Of a DNA stretch of 64,000 nucleotides, positions 25,872-33,439 are shown in pieces. The stretch comes from Arenibaculum pallidiluteum (lineage in GTDB: Bacteria > Pseudomonadota > Alphaproteobacteria > Azospirillales > Azospirillaceae): positions 1-64,000 of the forward strand of contig NZ_JAFIQU010000006.1 of the NCBI RefSeq assembly GCF_017355985.1, written 5' to 3'. The notes below the pieces were generated by a model, which was given only the letters and a program-made list of their open reading frames with translations, was not told where the DNA came from and made no database searches. How positions within the stretch are numbered: the first letter of the stretch is position 1; each line of letters starts with the position of its first letter. Made by a program: the position numbers and the translations under genes.

Positions 25872-25900
25872 GCTGCCCGGAGGGCAGCCCGAACGTTCGG
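25872..25900 (+). repeat. Hairpin plus palindrome after ydcF
   Basis: GCTGCCC-GGA-GGGCAGC (25872-25888) is followed directly by the perfect 12-bp palindrome CCGAACGTTCGG (25889-25900). Together they lie 15-45 bases after the ydcF stop and could form the end of the ftsEX-ydcF transcript or an operator for the next gene. Confidence 0.5.
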
Positions 25901-26104
25901 ATGTCTGGATAAGATCACAGCTTTTCGAACTATCGGCCTGGGTACTTCCGCAACGCCCGCATTTTCTCCGGCGGGCCTTTGAACGCGGTCTTCGCTTCGC
26001 CGAAAATCGCGGGAATCCGGAGTTCGCCTTGCGGCGGCTTCCCCGCCGGGCCGGCCTGCCAAGACGCCACTCCCGGACAAGAAGACTTGGGAGGAAAGAC
26101 AAGG

Positions 26105-26383
26105 ATGCTGCGTAAAGACGAATACCTCCGGGACGACAACCTCCTGCTCCACGCCCCGGGCCAGGATCTCACGGGGCAAAGGCGGATCCGGGGTGCTGCG
26201 CTTGCGCTGGCAGCCGTGATGCTGGCCTGCCTGATCGGCCTCGCTATGGTGCCGCCGCAGGAGACCCTGGTTGCGGACGGACCGGATGCCGGCACGCTCG
26301 ACGTCGGCGATCTCGCGACCGGCGCCGCCATTTCGGTTTCCGCCGGCGGGGGCGCATTGCCCGGGCGGCTGATCGCGCACTGA
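26105..26383 (+). CDS. Small single-pass membrane protein of unknown function
   Basis: A 92-residue product: a polar N terminus (MLRKDEYLRDDNLLLHAPGQDLTGQRRIRG), one membrane helix (about 31-49, AALALAAVMLACLIGLAMV) and a short extracytoplasmic tail rich in Gly/Ala (DVGDLATGAAISVSAGGGALPG). Not recognised. The ATG at 26105 follows GGGAGGAAAGACAAGG, a good ribosome-binding region. It lies between ydcF and the acyltransferase gene, where related genomes usually have no gene. The upstream 250 bases hold a hairpin/palindrome at 25872-25900 and otherwise nothing clear. Confidence 0.55.
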   Translation: MLRKDEYLRDDNLLLHAPGQDLTGQRRIRGAALALAAVMLACLIGLAMVPPQETLVADGPDAGTLDVGDLATGAAISVSAGGGALPGRLIAH

Positions 26384-26398
26384 TCCCCGGCAGTCGCG

Positions 26399-26866
26399 TC
26401 ACGGCGGGACGGCGGCGAGATCCACCCGGGAGCCATCCATGGCCGCGTAGAAAGGCGCCCGCATCTCCGCGCAGTAGGCGCCGGCGCCCATCCGCCGCAG
26501 GCGCAGCAGCTCGCGATTGTGAAGCTCCGTATGCTCCGTATCGAACTCCGACCGGCTGCCGAGATGCGCGGTCACCACGCGCTGGGCGCCTTCGAGCGTC
26601 CGCGCGTTGCGCTCGGCGAAGGCCGCATATCGCGCGGCGGCGCCGGGGTCCCGCCAATGGGGCCCGCAGCTCAGCCCGGCCACGGCCAGCCGGACGTGAT
26701 TGCGCACGATGCGGCTCGACGTCACGGGATCGGCAGGCGCGGCCGCGGACACGCCCAGGCCGTCGGCGGGCAGAGGACCATGCGCGACGCAGGCCGACAG
26801 CAGGCAGGCAAGCACCATCCATGCGGGCTTTGGCTTCGTTCCGCGCGGACGCGACGGCACTGGCAT
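26399..26866 (-). CDS. Putative lipoprotein of unknown function
   Basis: A 155-residue precursor with a basic N region (MPVPSRPRGTKPKPAW), a hydrophobic core and lipobox LLSAC (Cys near residue 26). The mature part is ASSRIVRNHVRLAVAGLSCGPHWRDPGAAARYAAFAERNARTLEGAQRVVTAHLG-like, with HTELHNRELLRLRRMGAGAYCAEMRAPF. Two further cysteines could form a disulfide. I do not recognise the family. The ATG at 26866 is favoured by GGAG six bases upstream; an ATG at 26818 would give a shorter signal. It converges on the 26105 gene with 15 bases between stops. Confidence 0.6.
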   Translation of the reverse strand: MPVPSRPRGTKPKPAWMVLACLLSACVAHGPLPADGLGVSAAAPADPVTSSRIVRNHVRLAVAGLSCGPHWRDPGAAARYAAFAERNARTLEGAQRVVTAHLGSRSEFDTEHTELHNRELLRLRRMGAGAYCAEMRAPFYAAMDGSRVDLAAVPP

Positions 26867-27077
26867 CAGGGGCTCCGACGATGAACTCGCCGCGGCATTC
26901 AACAGCCTCCGCCGGACGCAGCGCCATCGCGGCGGGCGGGGTAGCGCAAGAGTTTCGCTTCCTGTCCGCTCCGCAGCGCCGCGGGCCCGCGGCAGGCGGC
27001 GTAACGCCGATGCAGGCGTCGCCCCGCCTGCGCCGCGGGCTTTACGCGGACGCCGAACCGCGCAGCAGGGCCAACCG

Positions 27078-27266
27078 GTGAGCGACACATCTTCGCGGGC
27101 CGTCCTGAATACGGCCATCGACATGCTGGACGAAGCCGCGGCGCTGCTGCACGCGGCAGCGGCGCACGGCCTGCTGACGGCCGAGGACCGAGCTTTGGTC
27201 TCGGACCGGCTGCGCCGCGTCGAGGCAACCCTGGCCGACGACACAGCGCAAGGACGGGCGGCCTGA
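27078..27266 (+). CDS. Small helical protein of unknown function
   Basis: A possible 62-residue product from the GTG at 27078: SDTSSRAVLNTAIDMLDEAAALLHAAAAHGLLTAEDRALVSDRLRRVEATLADD. It is fully helical and acidic, with no membrane segment or motif. The regular heptad-like pattern suggests a real protein, but there is no clear Shine-Dalgarno and the support is only composition and position upstream of the acyltransferase. Confidence 0.4.
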   Translation: MSDTSSRAVLNTAIDMLDEAAALLHAAAAHGLLTAEDRALVSDRLRRVEATLADDTAQGRAA

Positions 27267-27355
27267 GGCCGGCGGCAGGCCGGGCATCGCCGGCTTGCCC
27301 CCGGGCGTTGCGGCGTCTAACACTGGGCGCCCCGCATTCCTTCGGTTCCCGGCCC

Positions 27356-28108
27356 GTGATCCTGATCCGCTCGCTGCTCTTCAACATCGCCTTCTATGGC
27401 TGGACCGGCTTCATGTGCTTCGGGATTCTCTGGTCCCTGCTGCTGCCCCGGCCGCGCATGATCCAGGCCGTGCTGTTCTGGTTGCGCTCGGTGTACTTCC
27501 TGGAGCGGCACATCCTCGGCCTCGACTACGAGGTCCGCGGGGCGGAGCACCTGCCCAAGGGCCCGTTCGTCCTGGCAGCCAAACATCAGTCCGCCTGGGA
27601 GACCATGAAGCTGCACCTGCTGGTGCACGACCCGGCCATCGTCCTGAAGCGAGAGCTGCTGTGGATCCCCATCTGGGGCTGGTACGCCGCCAAGGCGCAG
27701 ATGATTGCCGTGGACCGCGGCGCACGCGGCAAGGCCGTTTCGTCCATGCTCCGGGGCGCCCGGCGCACCGCGGCCGAGGGCCGGCCGATCGTGATCTTCC
27801 CCCAGGGAACCCGCGTCGCGCCCGGCACGGCCCGTCCCTACCGCCCGGGCGCCGCGATCCTCTACGAGGATCTCGGCATCCCTATCGTTCCCATGGCGCT
27901 GAACGCCGGGGTCTACTGGCCGCGGCGCAGCTTCCGCAAGCGCCCGGGGCGCATCGTGGTCGAGTTCCTGCCGCCGATCCTGCCGGGGCTGACGCGCGCG
28001 CAGGCCATGGCCGAGCTCGAAACCCGGCTCGAGGCGGCAACCGACCGGCTGGTGGTCTCGGCCGGTGGCCCGCCGACGCCCGGCATCACGACGAACGCCG
28101 CAGCCTGA
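27356..28108 (+). CDS. plsC: 1-acyl-sn-glycerol-3-phosphate acyltransferase
   Basis: Membrane enzyme that acylates lysophosphatidic acid at sn-2. The 250-residue product has an N-terminal helix (about 3-32), the active-site motif KHQSAWE (His77...Glu82, an HX4E variant of HX4D found in alphaproteobacterial members), ELLWIPIWGWYAAKAQMIAVDRG, FPQGTRVAPG (for FPEGTR) and GIPIVPMALNAG. The GTG at 27356 is the most likely start; an in-frame TTG at 27308 would add 16 residues. Neither has a strong Shine-Dalgarno. In related genomes it follows ydcF directly. Confidence 0.9.
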   Translation: MILIRSLLFNIAFYGWTGFMCFGILWSLLLPRPRMIQAVLFWLRSVYFLERHILGLDYEVRGAEHLPKGPFVLAAKHQSAWETMKLHLLVHDPAIVLKRELLWIPIWGWYAAKAQMIAVDRGARGKAVSSMLRGARRTAAEGRPIVIFPQGTRVAPGTARPYRPGAAILYEDLGIPIVPMALNAGVYWPRRSFRKRPGRIVVEFLPPILPGLTRAQAMAELETRLEAATDRLVVSAGGPPTPGITTNAAA

Positions 28109-28271
28109 GCGCCGCCCGGCGGACGCCCCCGCCGGCCGCCGCTGGATCGCCATTGCTGGATCGTCACCGCGTCCCGCGCTATCCTGGCACAGGAACAAAA
28201 AGGCAACGCATCGTTTCCGGTCCGGCCGTGTTTGCCTGGGTTCGGAACCGGCCGCTCGGGAGCCCACCGTC

Positions 28272-30686
28272 ATGCAGCCTCGCGCCATGCAGCCGCTCGC
28301 CGCGATCTCCACCCAGATCTGGGACATGAAGTACCGGCTGAAGGGGCTCGACGGCGTCCCGGTGGACGGGACCGTCGAGGACACGTGGCGCCGCGTGGCC
28401 CGCGCCCTCGCCGTCGTCGAGGCGGACCCTCCGGCCTGGGAGGAGCGCTTCATGGAAGCGCTCCGGGACTTCGCCTTCCTGCCGGCGGGGCGCATCCTGG
28501 CCGGGGCTGGCACGCGGCGTGCCGTCACGCTCTTCAACTGCTTCGTGATGGGGCGGATCGACGACAGCCTGGACGGCATCTTCCACCATCTGCGCGAGGC
28601 CGCGCTGACCATGCAGCAGGGCGGCGGCATCGGCTACGACTTCTCGCCCATCCGGCCCAAGGGCGCACCCGTGCTGGGCGTCGGCGCCGACGCCTCGGGC
28701 CCGGTGAGCTTCATGGATGTCTGGGACGCGATGTGCCGGACGATCCAGAGCGCGGGCGCCCGCCGCGGCGCCATGATGGCGACGCTGCGCTGCGACCATC
28801 CCGACATCGAGCTGTTCGTGGATGCCAAGCGCGAGCCCGGCCGCCTGCGCATGTTCAACCTGTCGGTCCTGGTCACGGACGCCTTCATGGAGGCCGTCAA
28901 GCAGGACGCCGCCTGGCCACTGGTGCATGGCGGGCACACCTACCGGACCGTGCGGGCGCGCGAGCTCTGGGACCGCATCATGCGGGCGACCTACGCCTAT
29001 GCCGAGCCCGGAGTCATCTTCATCGACCGTATCAACCAGCTCAACAACCTGCACTACTGCGAGACGATCGAGGCCACCAATCCCTGCGGCGAGCAGCCGC
29101 TGCCGCCCTACGGCGCCTGCCTGCTGGGATCGGTGAACCTGGCGGCGCTGGTGCTCGACCCCTTCACCGAGAAGGCCCGGCTCGACATGGCGCGGCTTGA
29201 GACGCTGGTGCCGCTGGCCGTACGCATGATGGACAACGTGGTGGACGTCTCGCGATTTCCGCTGCCCGAGCAGCAGGCCGAGGCGAGGGCGAAGCGCCGA
29301 ATCGGCCTCGGCGTCACGGGCCTCGCGGACGCGCTGATCCTGTGCCGCGCGCGGTACGGCACCGAGGCGGCGGTCGCCCTGACGGAGACCTGGCTGGGCG
29401 CGATCCGCAGGACGGCCTACCGCGCCTCCATCGATCTCGCCCGCGAGAAGGGGGCCTTCCCCCTCTTCGATGCCGAGCCCTTCCTGGAAAGCGCGAATCT
29501 GAGAACGCTGGAGCCGGAGCTGCGCGAGGATATCCGGAGCCACGGGATCCGCAATGCGCTGCTGACCTCGATCGCCCCCACCGGCACGATCTCGCTCTTC
29601 GCGGACAACATCTCCTCCGGGATCGAGCCGGTCTTCGCCTACCGCTATACGCGGACCGTCCTGATGCCCGACGGCACGCGGCGCGAGGAGGAGGTCACGG
29701 ACCACGCCTACCGGCTCTTCCGCGCGAGCTTCGGCGAGGATGCCCCGCTGCCGGACTACTTCATCGACGCCCAGGGGCTGGACCCCTCGGCGCATCTGGT
29801 CATGCAGGCGGTCGCCCAGCGCTACGTCGACAGCTCCATCTCGAAGACCATCAACTGCCCGGAGGACCTGTCCTTCGAGGCGTTCAAGGATGTCTATGCC
29901 CAGGCCTACGAGCTCGGTTGCAAGGGGTGCACGACCTACCGGCCGAACCCGGTGACCGGCTCGGTGCTGGCGGTGAAGGCGGACGGGCCAGGCGAGCGCG
30001 CCACGGCCCAACCCGCTGGAAGCGAGCCCCTTGAAAGCGAGCCCGCCGGGGCGGCAACGGCCGCGGTTGCCGCAACGGCGGCGGGCCGGGACGCGGAATC
30101 CTCGGTGGTCTACATGACCCAGCCGCTGGACCGGCCCGAAGCCCTGCCGGGCGAGACCTACAAGCTGCGCTGGCCCGAGAGCGACCATGCGCTCTACATC
30201 ACGCTGAACGACATCGTCGAGGGCGGCCGCCGCCGGCCCTTCGAGGTCTTCATCAACTCGAAGAACATGGAGCACTACGCCTGGACCGTGGCGCTGACGC
30301 GCATGATCTCCGCGGTCTTCCGGCGCGGCGGCGACGTGTCCTTCGTGGTGGACGAGTTGAAGGCGGTCTTCGACCCGCGTGGCGGCCAATGGGTTGGCGG
30401 CCGCTACGTGCCCTCGCTGCTGGCCGCCATCGGACAGGTGATCGAGCGCCATATGCGGGCGATCGGCTTCCTGCCCGGCGGCGAGGGCGACGCGCAGGCG
30501 GAGCCCCTGCGCCAGGCCGTCGCGGCGGGCACACCCGATGCCGCCGCTGCCGCGGCCGCAGGCGGGCCGGCTCCCGCGGCGGGCTCGGCCCGGATCCCGC
30601 AATGCCCGAAATGCGGCCAGGCCACGCTGCGCCGCCAGGAGGGCTGCGACCTCTGCCTGAACTGCGGCTATTCCAAATGCGGCTAG
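28272..30686 (+). CDS. nrdJ: Adenosylcobalamin-dependent ribonucleotide reductase, class II
   Basis: Reduces ribonucleotides to deoxyribonucleotides using a radical from adenosylcobalamin, independent of oxygen. The 804-residue product has FNCFVMGRIDDSL with the first redox Cys, GGGIGYDFSPIRPKG, the catalytic loop NPCGEQPLPPYGACLLGSVNLAAL, SIAPTGTISLFADNISSGIEP and SISKTINCPEDLSFE...GCKGCTTYRPNP. A low-complexity linker (about 575-610) leads to a TSCPD domain (YKLRWPESDHALYITLNDI...). A C-terminal zinc ribbon CPKCGQATLRRQEGCDLCLNCGYSKCG carries the re-reducing cysteines. No ATP-cone is visible. The ATG at 28272 has GGGAG nine bases upstream. The cobalamin adenosyltransferase at 10894 can supply its cofactor. 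Confidence 0.93.
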   Translation: MQPRAMQPLAAISTQIWDMKYRLKGLDGVPVDGTVEDTWRRVARALAVVEADPPAWEERFMEALRDFAFLPAGRILAGAGTRRAVTLFNCFVMGRIDDSLDGIFHHLREAALTMQQGGGIGYDFSPIRPKGAPVLGVGADASGPVSFMDVWDAMCRTIQSAGARRGAMMATLRCDHPDIELFVDAKREPGRLRMFNLSVLVTDAFMEAVKQDAAWPLVHGGHTYRTVRARELWDRIMRATYAYAEPGVIFIDRINQLNNLHYCETIEATNPCGEQPLPPYGACLLGSVNLAALVLDPFTEKARLDMARLETLVPLAVRMMDNVVDVSRFPLPEQQAEARAKRRIGLGVTGLADALILCRARYGTEAAVALTETWLGAIRRTAYRASIDLAREKGAFPLFDAEPFLESANLRTLEPELREDIRSHGIRNALLTSIAPTGTISLFADNISSGIEPVFAYRYTRTVLMPDGTRREEEVTDHAYRLFRASFGEDAPLPDYFIDAQGLDPSAHLVMQAVAQRYVDSSISKTINCPEDLSFEAFKDVYAQAYELGCKGCTTYRPNPVTGSVLAVKADGPGERATAQPAGSEPLESEPAGAATAAVAATAAGRDAESSVVYMTQPLDRPEALPGETYKLRWPESDHALYITLNDIVEGGRRRPFEVFINSKNMEHYAWTVALTRMISAVFRRGGDVSFVVDELKAVFDPRGGQWVGGRYVPSLLAAIGQVIERHMRAIGFLPGGEGDAQAEPLRQAVAAGTPDAAAAAAAGGPAPAAGSARIPQCPKCGQATLRRQEGCDLCLNCGYSKCG

Positions 30687-30712
30687 GCTCCGCCTGAACG
30701 GCGGATCTCGCC

Positions 30713-31684
30713 TCAGCGCATCTCCGGGATGCTCCGCGAGACGACCATCAAGAGCCGCCTCAGCCGGCCCGCCATGCCCGCCCCGACCCTGCCCTCCTGC
30801 CGGGGCTCCGGCAGGCCGTACTTCCTGGCGACGGCCCTGTGGATGGAGGGGTGGCGGTCGTACTGGTGGACGATCGCGCTCGCAGAGCCGTCGGGATTGA
30901 GCACCCTGCCGTCCGGTGCGATCGAGAACCCCGCCCCATTGGATTTGCCGATCGTCGCCACATGCCCATAGTTCTGCCGAATGACGGCGTTGGGCAAGGC
31001 GCCGGAATGCGCGGCGAAGTTCAGGATGGACTGGTCGATCCCGAAGGTCCTCGTCAGCGAGGAGCGCGGGATGGCGGCCATGATCAGCATCACGTTCAGC
31101 AGCGCCAGGACGTTCTCCCGATGGCCCAGGATGGTTCCCGCGCAGATGCAGGGACATCCCGCCAAGCGCCGGGTCAGGCTGTCGCCGACGGCGCGCCGCA
31201 TCCATCGATAGTTGGCGCCATGCTCGCGGATCGTTCCGCGCTCGTACTCGACGAACAGCTCCAGCGGCGGCGACCCCGCCGGGAAGGGATCCCCCTGGAA
31301 CATGACGTCGCGGATATCGGTCAGCAGGACCCTGCTCGCAGCCGGATAGCTGCGCAGGGCGGACACGTAGCCCATGAACCGCCCGAGCACGATGTGGGGC
31401 TGGAACCGTCGAGCTTGGCTGCCCCCCTCGACCAGAACGGCATCTACGCCGTGCTCCCGGAAGAAGCCGGAGAGCGCGCCGAAATCGGCTTCCCTGACGA
31501 AAAGCGCGATCCTGCAGTCGCTATGCTCGCGCAACGAGCGCACGAATACGGAGATTTTCTCCGTATCGTAGCCAGTCGCGTAGCCCATCACCAGCTTGGC
31601 GCCGTCGTAATTACCGTCGGCAAGAACAATATCCGGAGGTTTTATTTCGTGCGCCAGCCAATCACGGTATGACGAGCGGAACAA
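30713..31684 (-). CDS. Glycosyltransferase-like protein of unknown specificity
   Basis: A 323-residue protein. MGYATGYDTEKISVFVRSLREHSDCRIALFVRE is a nucleotide-sugar-type Rossmann start, and RVLLTDIRDVMFQGDPF is a clear DxD-like metal/sugar-nucleotide motif. HREN...FGIDQSILNFAAH resembles the acceptor-side DQ motif of such enzymes. The pattern fits retaining-type glycosyltransferases that modify surface sugars; donor and acceptor are unknown. The start is a TTG at 31684, since an in-frame TGA lies three codons upstream and no ATG is nearby. Codon use is less G+C-biased at the 5' end (31540-31690) than in neighbouring genes, which could mean recent acquisition. Confidence 0.65.
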   Translation of the reverse strand: MFRSSYRDWLAHEIKPPDIVLADGNYDGAKLVMGYATGYDTEKISVFVRSLREHSDCRIALFVREADFGALSGFFREHGVDAVLVEGGSQARRFQPHIVLGRFMGYVSALRSYPAASRVLLTDIRDVMFQGDPFPAGSPPLELFVEYERGTIREHGANYRWMRRAVGDSLTRRLAGCPCICAGTILGHRENVLALLNVMLIMAAIPRSSLTRTFGIDQSILNFAAHSGALPNAVIRQNYGHVATIGKSNGAGFSIAPDGRVLNPDGSASAIVHQYDRHPSIHRAVARKYGLPEPRQEGRVGAGMAGRLRRLLMVVSRSIPEMR

Positions 31685-31756
31685 AATCGATCACCTGACT
31701 CCTGGGATCGGGCGGGGCGCCGATCCGTCTTCTGCCCTTAAGGCAGGTGCGCCGTG

Positions 31757-32080
31757 ATGTCCACCCCGTTGCGGCACGGCTGGCCGCAGGCGGCGCCCCC
31801 CGGACGGTATGGGGAGGCCCCGCTAACTCTTGTGCGTTGCAGCAAATGCGGCGCGGAATGTGGTAGCGATCACTGCCCACCATTCCCGGCTGAGGCGGTG
31901 ATCGTGGACGTACCGCATCGCGCGCCGTGCACGCGCAGGAACCAGGAAACCGGCGAGGCGTGCCCCGAACCGACGGTCGCGACTCCGGCGGGCGATGCCG
32001 AGCGCGCGGTATCGGCCGAGCGTCCTGCGGGCCGGATCCGGGTGCGATGTCTGCGCTGCGGGAGGACATGGACGGAATAG
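31757..32080 (+). CDS. Small protein with two CxxC pairs
   Basis: A 107-residue product. RCSKCGAECGSDHCPPFPAEAVIV near the N terminus and RVRCLRCGRTWTE at the C terminus each contain a CxxC, together a possible zinc ribbon split by a polar loop. Not recognised. The ATG at 31757 directly follows a GTG. Codon third positions are G/C-rich, which supports coding. It precedes the zinc-ribbon metallopeptidase gene by about 100 bases on the same strand. Confidence 0.45.
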   Translation: MSTPLRHGWPQAAPPGRYGEAPLTLVRCSKCGAECGSDHCPPFPAEAVIVDVPHRAPCTRRNQETGEACPEPTVATPAGDAERAVSAERPAGRIRVRCLRCGRTWTE

Positions 32081-32181
32081 CCCGTCCCGAACGAAGGCCG
32101 GCAACCCCGCGGCCGGTCCGGCGTTTTCCCCTGGACGAGATCGAACGGCACGGATCCCGGTGCCCTGGGCGGAGCGCGCGC

Positions 32182-33243
32182 ATGAAACTCTTCGAATGCC
32201 AGAACTGCGGCCAGCCCATCTATTTCGAGAACACCGTCTGCGAGCGCTGCGGTCTCCGCCTGGGCTTCCTTTCAGATGCGATGACCCTGTCGGCGCTGAA
32301 GCCCGATGGCGAGCGCTGGCGCCCCCTAGCCGCGCCGGACCGGAGCCTGCGCCTCTGCCTGAACGCTGGGCACGAGGCCTGCAACTGGCTCCTGGAGACC
32401 GATGACGGCGGCGACTACTGCGCCGCATGCCGGTTCAACCGGACGATCCCCGACCTCGCGGTGCCCGAGAACCTCCTGCGCTGGCGCAAGATCGAGCTGG
32501 CCAAGCACCACCTGGTCTACAGCCTGCTGAAGCTGCACCTGCCTCTGAAGAGCCGCACCGAGGATCCCGAGAACGGCCTAGCCTTCGACTTCCTGGCCGA
32601 TGCGACGGACGGTCCCGGCCCCGCGACGACGGTCCTGACCGGGCACGACAACGGCCTGATCACGTTGAATGTGGCCGAGGCCGACGATGCCGAGCGCGAA
32701 CGCCGGCGCACCGAGATGGGAGAGCCCTACCGCACGCTGCTCGGGCATTTCCGCCACGAGATCGGCCACTACTACTGGGACCGGCTGGTGCGCGACACGC
32801 CGGCGCTGGAAAGCTTCCGGACGCTGTTCGGCGACGAGCGCGAGGATTATGGCGAGGCGCTGAAGCGGCACTATGCCAACGGGGCCCCGGCCGACTGGCG
32901 GGAACGGTTCGTCAGCAGCTACGCGACCGCCCATCCCTGGGAGGATTTCGCGGAGACCTGGGCCCACTACCTGCACATCATCGACACGCTGGAGACCGCC
33001 CGCTCCTTCGGCATCAGGATCCGGCCCCGGATCCGCGAGGGCGCCGAGCTGCAGGCCGAGGTCGACTTCAACCCCTACCAGTCCGGCACCATGGCCGACG
33101 TCATCGACGCATGGCTGCCGCTGACCTATGCGATCAACAGCCTGAACCGGAGCATGGGCCAGCCCGACCTCTACCCGTTCATCCTGGCGCCAGCCGTCAT
33201 CGAGAAGCTCACCTGGATGCACGACCTCGTCCACGGGCGCTGA
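32182..33243 (+). CDS. Putative zinc-binding metallopeptidase with N-terminal zinc ribbon
   Basis: A 353-residue protein of the zinc-binding metallopeptidase family PF15887 (Peptidase_Mx). The N terminus has a zinc ribbon (FECQNCGQPIYFENTVCERCGLRLGFL, residues 4-30) and more cysteines (LCLNAGHEACNW, GGDYCAACRFN). The catalytic motif is RHEIGHYYWD (His192, Glu193, His196), and DFAETWAHYLHIIDTLETA downstream carries a candidate third ligand. FNPYQSGTMADVIDAWLPLTYAINSLNRSMGQPDLYPF is the conserved family tail. The substrate is unknown; no signal peptide is seen. The ATG at 32182 has GGAG seven bases upstream. Confidence 0.88.
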   Translation: MKLFECQNCGQPIYFENTVCERCGLRLGFLSDAMTLSALKPDGERWRPLAAPDRSLRLCLNAGHEACNWLLETDDGGDYCAACRFNRTIPDLAVPENLLRWRKIELAKHHLVYSLLKLHLPLKSRTEDPENGLAFDFLADATDGPGPATTVLTGHDNGLITLNVAEADDAERERRRTEMGEPYRTLLGHFRHEIGHYYWDRLVRDTPALESFRTLFGDEREDYGEALKRHYANGAPADWRERFVSSYATAHPWEDFAETWAHYLHIIDTLETARSFGIRIRPRIREGAELQAEVDFNPYQSGTMADVIDAWLPLTYAINSLNRSMGQPDLYPFILAPAVIEKLTWMHDLVHGR

Positions 33244-33439
33244 AGCAGACGCGCCCTCCCTCTCCCGCTCCGCCGTCCCGGACATTTCCGGCCGCAAGAC
33301 GAACATGCGGCTTCACGGCCGGGCTGCGCCATGGATACTCTTGGACAGCAGGCGCGCCGGATCCCGTCCGGCGAGAACACTGCATGTCCGGAGAGAACTG
33401 CTTTCAGGCGGAGGTCGGCAACAGAACAGGGAGAGGCGA

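Noticed and set aside
25889..25900. CCGAACGTTCGG considered as a LexA/SOS box
   Set aside because: Alphaproteobacterial LexA boxes need GAAC/GTTC half-sites separated by about seven bases; here they abut directly.
28109..28271. Searched for a cobalamin riboswitch or NrdR boxes before nrdJ
   Set aside because: No B12-box-like sequence, conserved pseudoknot element or paired NrdR box could be recognised.
28179..31205. A ~1000-codon frame antisense to the ribonucleotide reductase
   Set aside because: It has no motif, a shadow composition, and runs across two real genes on both strands.
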